Assembly (NCBI GenBank): GCA_030673205.1
Contig: DAOVJP010000010.1
Coordinates: forward strand, 1 to 13,236
Direction of reading: 5' to 3'
DNA from: Thermoplasmata archaeon
GTDB taxonomy: Archaea; Thermoplasmatota; Thermoplasmata; JAGHBH01
DNA: 13,236 bases
The notes under the pieces were generated by a model, which did no database searches, was not told the DNA's origin, and was given only the letters and a program-made list of their open reading frames with translations. Positions within the stretch are counted from its first letter, which is position 1. The number at the start of each line of letters is the position of its first letter. This document shows, piece by piece, positions 1 through 6,960 of this stretch. A program made the translations under genes and the position numbers.

Positions 1-1348
1 CCGTGTTATCCGTCGATCCCCCACCATCGAAGGCATATGCCTCACCTTCGTAGACCGTATCGTCCGGCCCCGCATAGGCTATCGGGTCCTCGTTGTCCAC
101 CGTTGCCCGGGTTGGGGGTGTTGTCCCCACGTTCCCCACGTAATCCGTCATGATCGCCCTGAAGATATATGTGCCGTCCGAAAGCTCGTGGGAGTCCCAT
201 GTTATCTCTCCCCCATCGCCGGGGAGCCATGGCGATGCCTCTTGAGAGGACAGCTCGTCCCATCCCGTCCCATTATCATACTGGAGAGTGAAGAGTGTCA
301 CGTCATCGTCTATGTTGAAATCAGGTCCTGGCTGGTCTGATATGACAAAGGAGCAGCGAACATCGCCGATGCTCCCGTTCTCAACAGGCGCGGATATGAT
401 GGCATCCGGTTGGGCCGTATCGATATAAACGGTTATGCGAGCATAGCTCCTTCCCAGCAGGTAATCGTTGTCCCTGGCAGTGAGTATGACCGTATGATCG
501 CCAGGTTCGGAGTAGGCGTAGGTCGGGTTGGTGAGGTTGGGGCCGGTCGAGAAATTCCCATCTCCGAAGTCCCATATGTATGCCATGATATTGCCGTCAG
601 GATCGTAGGTCGAGGAGGCGTTGAAAGATATTGTCTCGTTGACCCTTACAGATGACTTGTCCGCGGTGAACTCCACAATGGGAAACGCCGTGAGGGAAGG
701 GCTCTGGAAGTCTATGGCGACATCCGTGTGTCCGCCTGGCACCCTTGTTACTATTATGCCTTCACTCTCCTCATACGTATAATTTATCCCAGCGCCCCCT
801 ATCCACCATTCCCGTCCCTCGGTATAGACCTCGTTGTTAACGACCACCGAGTATGGCGCAGGGGTGTCAATAAACCGCAACTCCTCCATCTCTTCGTCCA
901 TGTCCAGGATGACATTGAACCGCCCCCCGTTCTCTTCTATGAAGTATCGTTTGTAGAGGTTGCTATCATCCAAAGGATGGCTCTTGAACAGCTCCTCCGC
1001 CCGGTACTCATAGAGTTCTCTGCACCGAATCTCCAGTACCTTGATGTTCGTACACTCCACCCTCAATGTGTTGGTGGCCGTTGTATAGTTGGCCACGATG
1101 TAACCGTACGCGCCGACATCCCATCTTTCGACATAATAGTGAGATCTATCGGGATGGAAGCCATCCGCAGACCATGTGAGGTGCTCCTCGTAATAGGGGT
1201 CCATATCCGCTTTGATATCGTCTATGTACGTGTCTGCCATGAGAGTGGCAAGATGCAGAGACAGTACGACCAGCAGGTATACTACATATATGCACAAGAA
1301 TAGTTTCTTATGTCTGCCAAACCGCATCAGAATAGGATGTTGTTTCAT
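1..1348 (-). CDS. PKD-domain cell-surface protein (3' end outside window)
   Basis: This reading frame is open from an ATG at 1348 to the left edge, giving 449 codons with no stop, so the C-terminus is missing. The N-terminus has basic residues (RFGRHKK) followed by a hydrophobic segment at about residues 15-38 ending LATLMA, a signal peptide or membrane anchor. Residues ~40-220 match no family I recognise. Residues ~225-305 form a PKD domain, seen from the pattern SSTYDPDG, WDFGDGNFS, YAYSEPGDHTV. Residues ~307-413 look like an Ig/FN3-type beta domain (SDGTYIFRAIMTDYVGNVG). A second PKD-like unit (DPIAYAGPDDTVYEGEAYAF) starts at ~416 and is cut by the window edge. PKD domains are extracellular adhesion or spacer modules. 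The start codon overlaps the stop of the upstream surface-protein gene (ATGA), so the two are probably co-translated. The precise role is unknown. Confidence 0.85.
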   Translation of the reverse strand, partial: MKQHPILMRFGRHKKLFLCIYVVYLLVVLSLHLATLMADTYIDDIKADMDPYYEEHLTWSADGFHPDRSHYYVERWDVGAYGYIVANYTTATNTLRVECTNIKVLEIRCRELYEYRAEELFKSHPLDDSNLYKRYFIEENGGRFNVILDMDEEMEELRFIDTPAPYSVVVNNEVYTEGREWWIGGAGINYTYEESEGIIVTRVPGGHTDVAIDFQSPSLTAFPIVEFTADKSSVRVNETISFNASSTYDPDGNIMAYIWDFGDGNFSTGPNLTNPTYAYSEPGDHTVILTARDNDYLLGRSYARITVYIDTAQPDAIISAPVENGSIGDVRCSFVISDQPGPDFNIDDDVTLFTLQYDNGTGWDELSSQEASPWLPGDGGEITWDSHELSDGTYIFRAIMTDYVGNVGTTPPTRATVDNEDPIAYAGPDDTVYEGEAYAFDGGGSTDNT

Positions 1349-4300
1349 ATCCGCCACCTTCTCTTTTCGTCTGTGCCTTCATCTGCACCTGTTCTTGTGC
1401 CTTCGCCCGTGCCTTCCGGCACACCATTCTCCCTGCCACCCCCGCCATTCCTACGCCCACTGCTCCCCGCATTACCTCTGCTACCGCCTCCACCATCCCT
1501 CTTCCCCCTACTCCCATTCCTCCTCCCGCTGTTCCTTCCATCTTTCCCTCCACCTGCAAAGACCAGGAACAGGCATATCAGAGAGGCAACAGGTATGAAC
1601 ATATCGGAGAACTCCGGTATCTCCGCCGTGAGCGCATTCTGCTCCCCCGGAGTGGTTTGCCCAGAAACATTTACGTCCTCTCCTCCTGGGTACGCCCTTG
1701 TATCATTGGCCCAATCAAATTTCGTATCCGTGTCCGTGGAGGAGGCGTCACGCCCTATGCTGTTGTCGGCGGCGAGGGCGGAGACGTTGATGACCTGAGT
1801 TACATTTACATTCTTAATATCGTAAGAGACTGTGTAATAGATATAATCCAGATACAGGTATTCGGCATTTTTTCCTTCCCCACCCACTCTGAGTTCAAGG
1901 TTGCCGGAGTTGAACTGGGAAAGGGTGGGCAAACTAGCGGGTTGCACGCTTGCATCCACATCACTTGTCGAATGGATGATCTCCTCAATATCATTCCATG
2001 TTACCCCATCATACCACTGGAGGCCAGTCCCATAGCTCGGGCTTGCGGGACTTCCAACTTCTGTGTAGCCATAATATACATTCCAGGAGTTTATCTGCGC
2101 GTTCGCGGGAATATTGGCCGAGACATACTGAACCTCCACCCAAATATCCGTGCCTCCACCTGATCCAACCCCACTTGGTTCCCAGGTGACCCCCTGGTCC
2201 CCTCCAATATAGGCTCCGTTCTCACCATTGGCTAACTCACTCACTGCATTTTCGCTCAGGTCGGCGGCCAAGTCATTCGTGACCATGCCCAGTCCGGGGG
2301 AAATGACAGTGACCGTATCTGTAAAAGAATCTATTACCGAATAATCCCACGCCCCCACGCCTATGAGGTACTGGACATCGGTCTTGTTGTCCGCCTCCAT
2401 GGCCGATGAGCCATCGCACCAACAACTGCAATCTACGATCTGGCCGCCGGAGTTGTTGAGGAGCAGCTGATCCCCCATTTTGAAGAAGGCAAAAGCCAGG
2501 CCCGGGAGATACAGGGTCGTCTTGTTGTCCACGTACCCCGTGTCATCGGTCCCTGTGCTGAAGTTAAGCATTGTGTAGTTACCTGGCCTCACCGCCCCGA
2601 GGAAAGAGTCGCCGGGGAGGGAGGCTGTGTTGCCATCCATGTCATCCAGCACCCAGTTCTGGATGTCGCTCGGTTGGGAGCCGCTGTGATAGAGTTCCAC
2701 CCACTCCACGACCCCCGACGAGTTGAAATATATCTCATTGATGACCACGGCCGACGGGGTGAAATCTATGTCCATGTGGGGCTTGTCCGTAGGGTTCTCT
2801 CCGGAGTATACGGCCAATGCATTTGTGGTAGTTGGGCCCTTCATCAGCAAGCCGTTGTTCGTTATCGCTCCGTCCACCCAATCCTGGACAAGAGCGGCCA
2901 CATCCCATTCGAACCAAACCGATTCGCCTCCTGTAGTTAACGGGCATGTGGTGCTTGCATACTCTGTCGCATGGATGTCGGCCGCCCCATCCGCTCCGCT
3001 CAGGCCCCATGCATTCGTCTCATCCCTATGCGTCCAACAAGCGCCCTTGGCAGTGAGATAATCCTCCCCATCCCCCGTCCCCTCTTTCCATGGAATTTGG
3101 AACGCATAGACCTTGACAGTCACGGCATCGCTCCCATCATCAGCGGCATCATGGGTCAAGTTCAATGTGGCACTGTTGATCGTTGCCCCTGCCGGTATTG
3201 TTGAAAGATCGAACTTCATCAATATCCTGCTATCCGTGCTACCTGCTAGATTGAGAGCGGCGGAGGCCCCATAATTATAGTTCTCCAACGCGCCAGACCT
3301 TATGCGGGTATCGTTCACAGGATATAGGACATCGGTTCCCCTTGTTCTTCCGATACCGTTCCCCGAAACTATTTCCAATTCGAGCACATTCGAAGCATCT
3401 GGGTCGTTGTGCCAATCGGATAAGATGAACCATACGTCCACGCCTGCCACCCCTCTGATTTCGTTCCTTAAGAATTGCAGTTCCATTCGATGCTCATCCA
3501 CGGCGACATCTATCTCCCCTCCCTTCTTCCATTCACCGCCATTCCAGGCAGACCACTCCCCTGCCAATATGTCCCCGCTTTTTCCTTTCACCTCCAACCG
3601 ATATTCGGCGCCCAGGGGAATGAGATCATCCGTGAACCCCGTCCGGTTATCCTGATCTATGTCTATGAGAACGGTCAGTGTGTCCTCCCCGAACATCTCC
3701 AGTGGAATATCCGCTGTTTCAGAGATCTGCTTCCTGGCCGATGTTTCGATCAGCGGAGTGCAGCCAATGACCTCCTCTATCTCTCTCCTATCCTTCTCGC
3801 AATATGAAGGGCTGAGGGGGACAGATGCGCCTCCCATCATAGTTCCCCACACATTGAAGTAAAAGGAGAGGGCGTTCCTATCTGCTGTTATCCTGTACTG
3901 TTCCATATCCATGTTCTTATTCCTGATCGGTGCGGCATCGCTATCCTTCACGTCATCTATCCTGTCCCAGTCTGCAAAGGCCCCGTCCATTATCACATCG
4001 GCTGGTATCTTCCCGAGATAGGAGAGGTAACGTTCCCTCTCCACGGTCAATGTCGCATTCCCTGCCGAAACATGCCCTATATCCAGGCCGAATGTGCTCT
4101 CTTCCACCACGCTTGCAGGGAGAAATGCTGTGACGAATAGGCACTTGTGACCCTCATCGATCCTCAGAGGGTCGGAGAGGATGAGGAGCATACTATCTCC
4201 TCTCATTTCCCCCTCGGCTACGGGAACATCTTGGGCGTCGAACAGGCCGTTGCCTTCATCCACATATAGACGGATGGGGATATCCTCTGAGGGGGCGCTT

Positions 4301-5421
4301 CCTTTCCTAATAATTTCTATGGCCGATATCTTCGTTTCTGCGTTCTCCATGTCCAAGGTAAGTCGGAGGATGGGCGCCTCCACTCCCAACTTCAGAACCC
4401 CTGAGGCTATTGCCTCCTGTCTTACAAGCAGCGCTCCTGCCTCTCTCCCAATAACCTTGTCGGAAAAGTCCTCGTTCCCCTCGTGGTCCATCACATGGAA
4501 CAGGACCTTCGCATCTTTGCCTGGGGACCGAACAGCTGTTTCCAGTCTGCATCCGCCACAGGCCGCCGGGACCTTGGCACTTCTAGACCAGCCGATCCAA
4601 TCCATTTGGTCCCGGGAGTTATCGAAGAAGAACAACGAAGCCCCCATCACGCGGCCGTTGTAGCCTGTGATGGCCACCATGCTATCCGCCCCTCTTCCTC
4701 CGACAGAATATCCTGTGTTCGGAGAGTTGTCGGTGTCGATGAATATATGCACGGAATCCGTCAGATACCCCCCTTCCTCAAGCCGGTGGCCGCGGAGGAT
4801 GGATGCGCCGACCTCAAGATACATGAACAATATCCCTCCCTCGATGTCTATACGGTAGTTCACGATGTTAACATCGGGGTTGTCCATTTGGTCCGAGAAC
4901 GAATCGTTGTACCCCGCCGTTCCTTTCCAGTCGTCGAACAGGCCATCGATGGTCAGGCCCGGATCTATCGGGGAACTATGGATAGGAAAGATAAAAGGGG
5001 CGAGGGGTAGGAGAAGAAGGGATAGCGCAAGTAGAAAAGAGAGCGCCGTACTTTTGCGAGAGAAAAGAAAAGCCAACCTTCCCTCACGCCCTTTCCCCCG
5101 ACCCAATAAGAACACGCCGCTTGTTGAGGGATCGAAGCATCCTCCCAGGTCATTATCATTCGCCAAACCATTACCGTTGGTCAAGCCGTTCCCATTCGTA
5201 AGACCACTGCCATTGGTTAGGCCATTCCCATTTGTGAGACCACTGCCATTGGTTAGGCCATTCCCGTTCGTCAAACCATTACCATTCGTCAACCCGAGGC
5301 GTGAAGAAAAGCTCTCGGGCCGTGGGAACGCAGGGGACAGCAGGCTATCTCTTCCCCGGTTATCTATTGTGAACCGGGGTGAATCTCTATCCGAGTTCGA
5401 CGACACAGCGCAGGCCTCCAT
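1345..5421 (-). CDS. Large modular surface protein with CBM9-like, DNRLRE and lamin-tail domains
   Basis: A 1358-residue protein. From N to C: an unusual leader (1-120) with eight GLTNGN hexapeptides at residues 43-90; a membrane anchor or signal at ~124-146 preceded by SRK; a CBM9/DOMON-like domain beginning GLTIDGLFDDW (~155-350); a second one beginning IMDGAFADWD (~477-680); a DNRLRE-like domain (~695-885; DTRIRSGALENYNYGA, RILMKFDLSTIPAGA); a lamin-tail domain (~890-1035; VVINEIYFNSSGVVEWVELY); a beta-rich region (~1087-1200); a C-terminal membrane segment after IPEF (~1266-1288); and a 70-residue Gly/Arg/Glu tail. Such modules are typical of archaeal extracellular proteins that bind glycan or other surface ligands; the ligand here is unknown. 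There is an in-frame TAG just before ATG 5421. A GTG at 5406 has a well-placed GGAGG (5415-5419, 8-base spacer) and may be the true start. It overlaps the downstream PKD gene by four bases. Confidence 0.85.
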   Translation of the reverse strand: MEACAVSSNSDRDSPRFTIDNRGRDSLLSPAFPRPESFSSRLGLTNGNGLTNGNGLTNGSGLTNGNGLTNGSGLTNGNGLTNGNGLANDNDLGGCFDPSTSGVFLLGRGKGREGRLAFLFSRKSTALSFLLALSLLLLPLAPFIFPIHSSPIDPGLTIDGLFDDWKGTAGYNDSFSDQMDNPDVNIVNYRIDIEGGILFMYLEVGASILRGHRLEEGGYLTDSVHIFIDTDNSPNTGYSVGGRGADSMVAITGYNGRVMGASLFFFDNSRDQMDWIGWSRSAKVPAACGGCRLETAVRSPGKDAKVLFHVMDHEGNEDFSDKVIGREAGALLVRQEAIASGVLKLGVEAPILRLTLDMENAETKISAIEIIRKGSAPSEDIPIRLYVDEGNGLFDAQDVPVAEGEMRGDSMLLILSDPLRIDEGHKCLFVTAFLPASVVEESTFGLDIGHVSAGNATLTVERERYLSYLGKIPADVIMDGAFADWDRIDDVKDSDAAPIRNKNMDMEQYRITADRNALSFYFNVWGTMMGGASVPLSPSYCEKDRREIEEVIGCTPLIETSARKQISETADIPLEMFGEDTLTVLIDIDQDNRTGFTDDLIPLGAEYRLEVKGKSGDILAGEWSAWNGGEWKKGGEIDVAVDEHRMELQFLRNEIRGVAGVDVWFILSDWHNDPDASNVLELEIVSGNGIGRTRGTDVLYPVNDTRIRSGALENYNYGASAALNLAGSTDSRILMKFDLSTIPAGATINSATLNLTHDAADDGSDAVTVKVYAFQIPWKEGTGDGEDYLTAKGACWTHRDETNAWGLSGADGAADIHATEYASTTCPLTTGGESVWFEWDVAALVQDWVDGAITNNGLLMKGPTTTNALAVYSGENPTDKPHMDIDFTPSAVVINEIYFNSSGVVEWVELYHSGSQPSDIQNWVLDDMDGNTASLPGDSFLGAVRPGNYTMLNFSTGTDDTGYVDNKTTLYLPGLAFAFFKMGDQLLLNNSGGQIVDCSCWCDGSSAMEADNKTDVQYLIGVGAWDYSVIDSFTDTVTVISPGLGMVTNDLAADLSENAVSELANGENGAYIGGDQGVTWEPSGVGSGGGTDIWVEVQYVSANIPANAQINSWNVYYGYTEVGSPASPSYGTGLQWYDGVTWNDIEEIIHSTSDVDASVQPASLPTLSQFNSGNLELRVGGEGKNAEYLYLDYIYYTVSYDIKNVNVTQVINVSALAADNSIGRDASSTDTDTKFDWANDTRAYPGGEDVNVSGQTTPGEQNALTAEIPEFSDMFIPVASLICLFLVFAGGGKDGRNSGRRNGSRGKRDGGGGSRGNAGSSGRRNGGGGRENGVPEGTGEGTRTGADEGTDEKRRWRI
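1375..1560. repeat. Polypyrimidine/polypurine low-complexity tract encoding the Gly/Arg-rich tail
   Basis: The plus strand is strongly pyrimidine-biased here, with long runs of C and T. The minus (coding) strand is correspondingly purine-rich and encodes the tail of the large surface protein after its C-terminal membrane segment: first Gly, Arg, Ser and Asn rich (about residues 1288-1330), then short Glu-Gly-Thr repeats (GVPEGTGEGTRTGADEGTDE). Such tracts are prone to slippage and to triplex formation. The reading frame continues cleanly to the ATGA overlap with the next gene. Confidence 0.6.
5152..5295 (-). repeat. Eight 18-base tandem repeats encoding GLTNGN
   Basis: Eight head-to-tail 18-base units read in frame as GLTNGN, GLTNGN, GLTNGS, GLTNGN, GLTNGS, GLTNGN, GLTNGN and a degenerate GLANDN. 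Units 3-4 and 5-6 form a 36-base pair of repeats differing at only three third-codon positions. The Leu codon varies among TTG, CTA, CTC and CTT, Thr among ACG, ACC and ACA, and Gly among GGG, GGT and GGC, while the peptide hardly changes. This wobble-biased drift indicates that the leader is translated and constrained as protein. It lies directly upstream of the membrane anchor, on the side predicted to be cytoplasmic. Confidence 0.9.
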
Positions 5422-5435
5422 CCTCTAAGGCAATA

Positions 5436-5503
5436 GAAGAAATGGAAAAGAAAAGGGGGTTGTGGAGGCTCACTTGGCCTCCCGATACGGCCGAATAGCG
5501 GCC
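5436..5503 (-). promoter_or_regulatory. Leader hairpins followed by a pyrimidine-rich tract
   Basis: In the presumed 5' leader of the large surface-protein gene there are two adjacent perfect hairpins: GGCCG (5489-5493) with CGGCC (5499-5503) around a 5-base loop, and GGAGGC (5464-5469) with GCCTCC (5477-5482) around a 7-base loop. On the transcript (minus strand) they are followed at about 5436-5460 by a C/U-rich stretch (CCCCCUUUUCUUUUCC), then the start codon at 5421. A further GGAGG on the transcript (5509-5513) could pair with the downstream CCUCC and compete with the local hairpins. This may be a terminator of leftward read-through, an attenuator, or simply a structured leader; the sequence alone cannot decide. 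Confidence 0.35.
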
Positions 5504-5532
5504 TTGGACCTCCGATCCGAATGCCAGCTAGA

Positions 5533-5619
5533 TCATTCTGCTTGGTGCTTGTTGTGCTTATACACCGCAAGCCACGCATTTGCACTAGCATTACAATGGT
5601 TAAATCCGGGGGGAAACAT
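5533..5619 (-). CDS. Possible 28-residue upstream ORF / leader peptide
   Basis: A 28-codon frame (starts MFPPGFNHCNAS, contains WLAVYKHNKHQ, ends with TGA at 5533-5535). It was noted because the signals in front of it fit: the Shine-Dalgarno sequence AGGAGAG (5627-5633) is seven bases before the ATG, and the TATA-like TTATATAC (5657-5664) sits at the spacing expected for transcription starting near 5636. It ends about 110 bases before the ATG of the large surface protein, and the two hairpins lie in between. It resembles no family I recognise. It could be a regulatory leader peptide, an independent small protein, a remnant of a decayed gene, or chance. Confidence 0.3.
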   Translation of the reverse strand: MFPPGFNHCNASANAWLAVYKHNKHQAE

Positions 5620-5656
5620 TTTCTTTCTCTCCTAGGCACAGACCTCCCATGCCATT

Positions 5657-5664
5657 GTATATAA
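5657..5664 (-). promoter_or_regulatory. Candidate TATA box for the surface-protein operon
   Basis: On the minus strand the sequence reads TTATATAC within the 15-base perfect palindrome ATTGTATATAACAAT (5654-5668). Its spacing predicts a transcript start near 5636, immediately ahead of the Shine-Dalgarno sequence of the short ORF at 5619. Because the core is palindromic it could also work rightward. A second TATA-like string, GTATAAG on the minus strand around 5558-5564, is an alternative closer to the large gene. Confidence 0.4.
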
Positions 5665-5726
5665 CAATAGGCTCCTCATATATAATTGTTTCTGCTCCAG
5701 TTGTGCTATTCATGTCATCGATATAG

Positions 5727-5784
5727 CTATCGGATGCTATATTCGCAACCATAATGACTATCTGATACCATATTCGCAATCATG
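5727..5784. repeat. Two imperfect 27-base direct repeats, period 31
   Basis: The segments 5727-5753 and 5758-5784 match at 22 of 27 positions, both containing CTATC, GAT and the invariant core ATATTCGCAA followed by CAT. The 31-base period is close to three helical turns, so two copies would lie on the same DNA face, as expected for paired binding sites of a regulator. They are about 65-120 bases upstream of the leftward TATA box and about 120-180 bases upstream of the rightward one. The rest of the 5422-5952 intergenic region shows only weaker similarity (about 5840-5860 against 5890-5910) and no convincing gene on the plus strand. Confidence 0.5.
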
Positions 5785-5905
5785 TTGGTCGTTCTCTCCC
5801 ATATCCATGTGAAACAAGTCCCTATATGCCCACTCGACCTACCTTGCAACTCCACTCCATAGTCACCCTCTAACCCTGCCCCCATACCTGCCCTGCAACC
5901 CCGCC

Positions 5906-5914
5906 CTATAAATA
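5906..5914 (+). promoter_or_regulatory. TATA box of the ABC exporter operon
   Basis: CTATAAATA is a strong archaeal TATA element. It predicts transcription from roughly 5935, about 18 bases ahead of the ATG at 5953. A purine-rich AGGAGAG (5935-5941) and GGGGA (5944-5948) lie before that ATG as possible ribosome-binding sites. This spacing argues against the in-frame TTG at 5929, which would fall upstream of the transcript start. Confidence 0.6.
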
Positions 5915-5952
5915 GAATATATCCATTCTTGGATAGGAGAGACGGGGAAAAG

Positions 5953-6960
5953 ATGATAGAGCTCAGCGGGATCGAGAAGATATATAAGGTCAGGAACCCC
6001 GATCACAGGGCCTGGAGAAGGAAAAGCGAAGAGAGCCGGTTCGAAGAGCTGCAAGCCCTCAAAGGGATCGATCTCAAGGCACGAAAGGGAGAGATACTGG
6101 GCATACTGGGACCAAATGGCGCAGGCAAGACCACCCTCATGAAGATAATGGCTGGCCTCCTCATCCCGGAGCATGGGACCGGGACCGTGAACGGTTATGA
6201 TCTGTTCAAAGAAAGGAACAAGGCACGCACCTCGGTGAACCTCTCCAGAAGCGGGGATTGGGTGATATTCGATTATAAGCTGAGCATACTGCACAACCTG
6301 CGGTATTGGGGGGTGGTTATGGGCGTTCCATGGAAGGATCTAGACAGCGTAATAGAAGAGGCTCTGACCGCCGTTGGGCTAGAAACGAAGAGGAACGAAT
6401 ATCCGGAGAACCTTTCATCGGGGATGAGACAGAAGATGAGCCTGGCTAGGTGCCTGCTCTCCGACCGTCCGATATACCTGTTCGACGAGCCGACCGCGAA
6501 CATAGACCCCATCTCAGCCAAGTTCATACGGGATTTCGCAATGAGCTCATTGGCCGGGACCGGAAAGACCGTCATCATATCCACCCACAACCTGTGGGAG
6601 GCGGAGATGATATGCGACAGGATCATGATAATAGACGAGGGAAAAAAGCTCGTGGAGGGGCCGACCGAACAGATCAAAAAGACGTATGGGGGGGAATACG
6701 CCCTTGTTCGCCTATCCGAGGTAACGGACACCCTTATCTTCAACCTCGAAGCCCTCTCTTTCGTTGAGCAGGCATTGCGGATGGGGGAGACATGGGAGAG
6801 GGGGGATAAACAGCAGCTCCTCAAGGTAACGGGGGATGTGAAGTCCAACATAAACGAGCTTGTGGTGACCATAGCCATCCATAACCGGCTGTTCAACATA
6901 GAGATCAAAGAACCCAGTTTGAACGATGTGTTCATGAAGATCGTGGAGGGAGAGGAATGA
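5953..6960 (+). CDS. ABC transporter ATP-binding protein (ABC-2 / DrrA type)
   Basis: A 335-residue ATPase that powers the permease encoded immediately downstream, presumably for export across the cytoplasmic membrane; the substrate is unknown. Visible motifs are Walker A GPNGAGKT (53-60), signature LSSGM (144-148), Walker B IYLFDEP (164-170) and the switch histidine in ISTHN (His192). A basic insertion (about residues 12-34) separates the first strand from the core, and a ~110-residue C-terminal domain follows residue ~225, as in DrrA-type subunits. The Q-loop region (about 93-110, SVNLSRSGDWVIFDYKLS) has no obvious glutamine, as in some archaeal relatives of this subfamily. ATG 5953 was chosen over the in-frame TTG at 5929 because of the TATA box position. 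The stop overlaps the permease start by four bases (ATGA). Confidence 0.92.
   Translation: MIELSGIEKIYKVRNPDHRAWRRKSEESRFEELQALKGIDLKARKGEILGILGPNGAGKTTLMKIMAGLLIPEHGTGTVNGYDLFKERNKARTSVNLSRSGDWVIFDYKLSILHNLRYWGVVMGVPWKDLDSVIEEALTAVGLETKRNEYPENLSSGMRQKMSLARCLLSDRPIYLFDEPTANIDPISAKFIRDFAMSSLAGTGKTVIISTHNLWEAEMICDRIMIIDEGKKLVEGPTEQIKKTYGGEYALVRLSEVTDTLIFNLEALSFVEQALRMGETWERGDKQQLLKVTGDVKSNINELVVTIAIHNRLFNIEIKEPSLNDVFMKIVEGEE

Noticed and set aside
728..1798. Several open frames of 100-190 residues on the plus strand opposite the surface-protein genes
   Set aside because: They are antisense to frames with clear PKD and membrane-segment signatures. Their products are low-complexity (Ser/Pro/His rich) and they lack ribosome-binding sites.
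5364..5639. A 91-residue minus-strand frame starting at GTG 5639
   Set aside because: It overlaps the start of the large surface protein in another frame and its Shine-Dalgarno spacing is poor. The 28-codon ORF at 5619 has better signals.
5929..5952. TTG at 5929 as the start of the ABC ATPase
   Set aside because: It lies only 15 bases after the TATA box, upstream of the predicted transcript start. ATG 5953 gives the normal family N-terminus.
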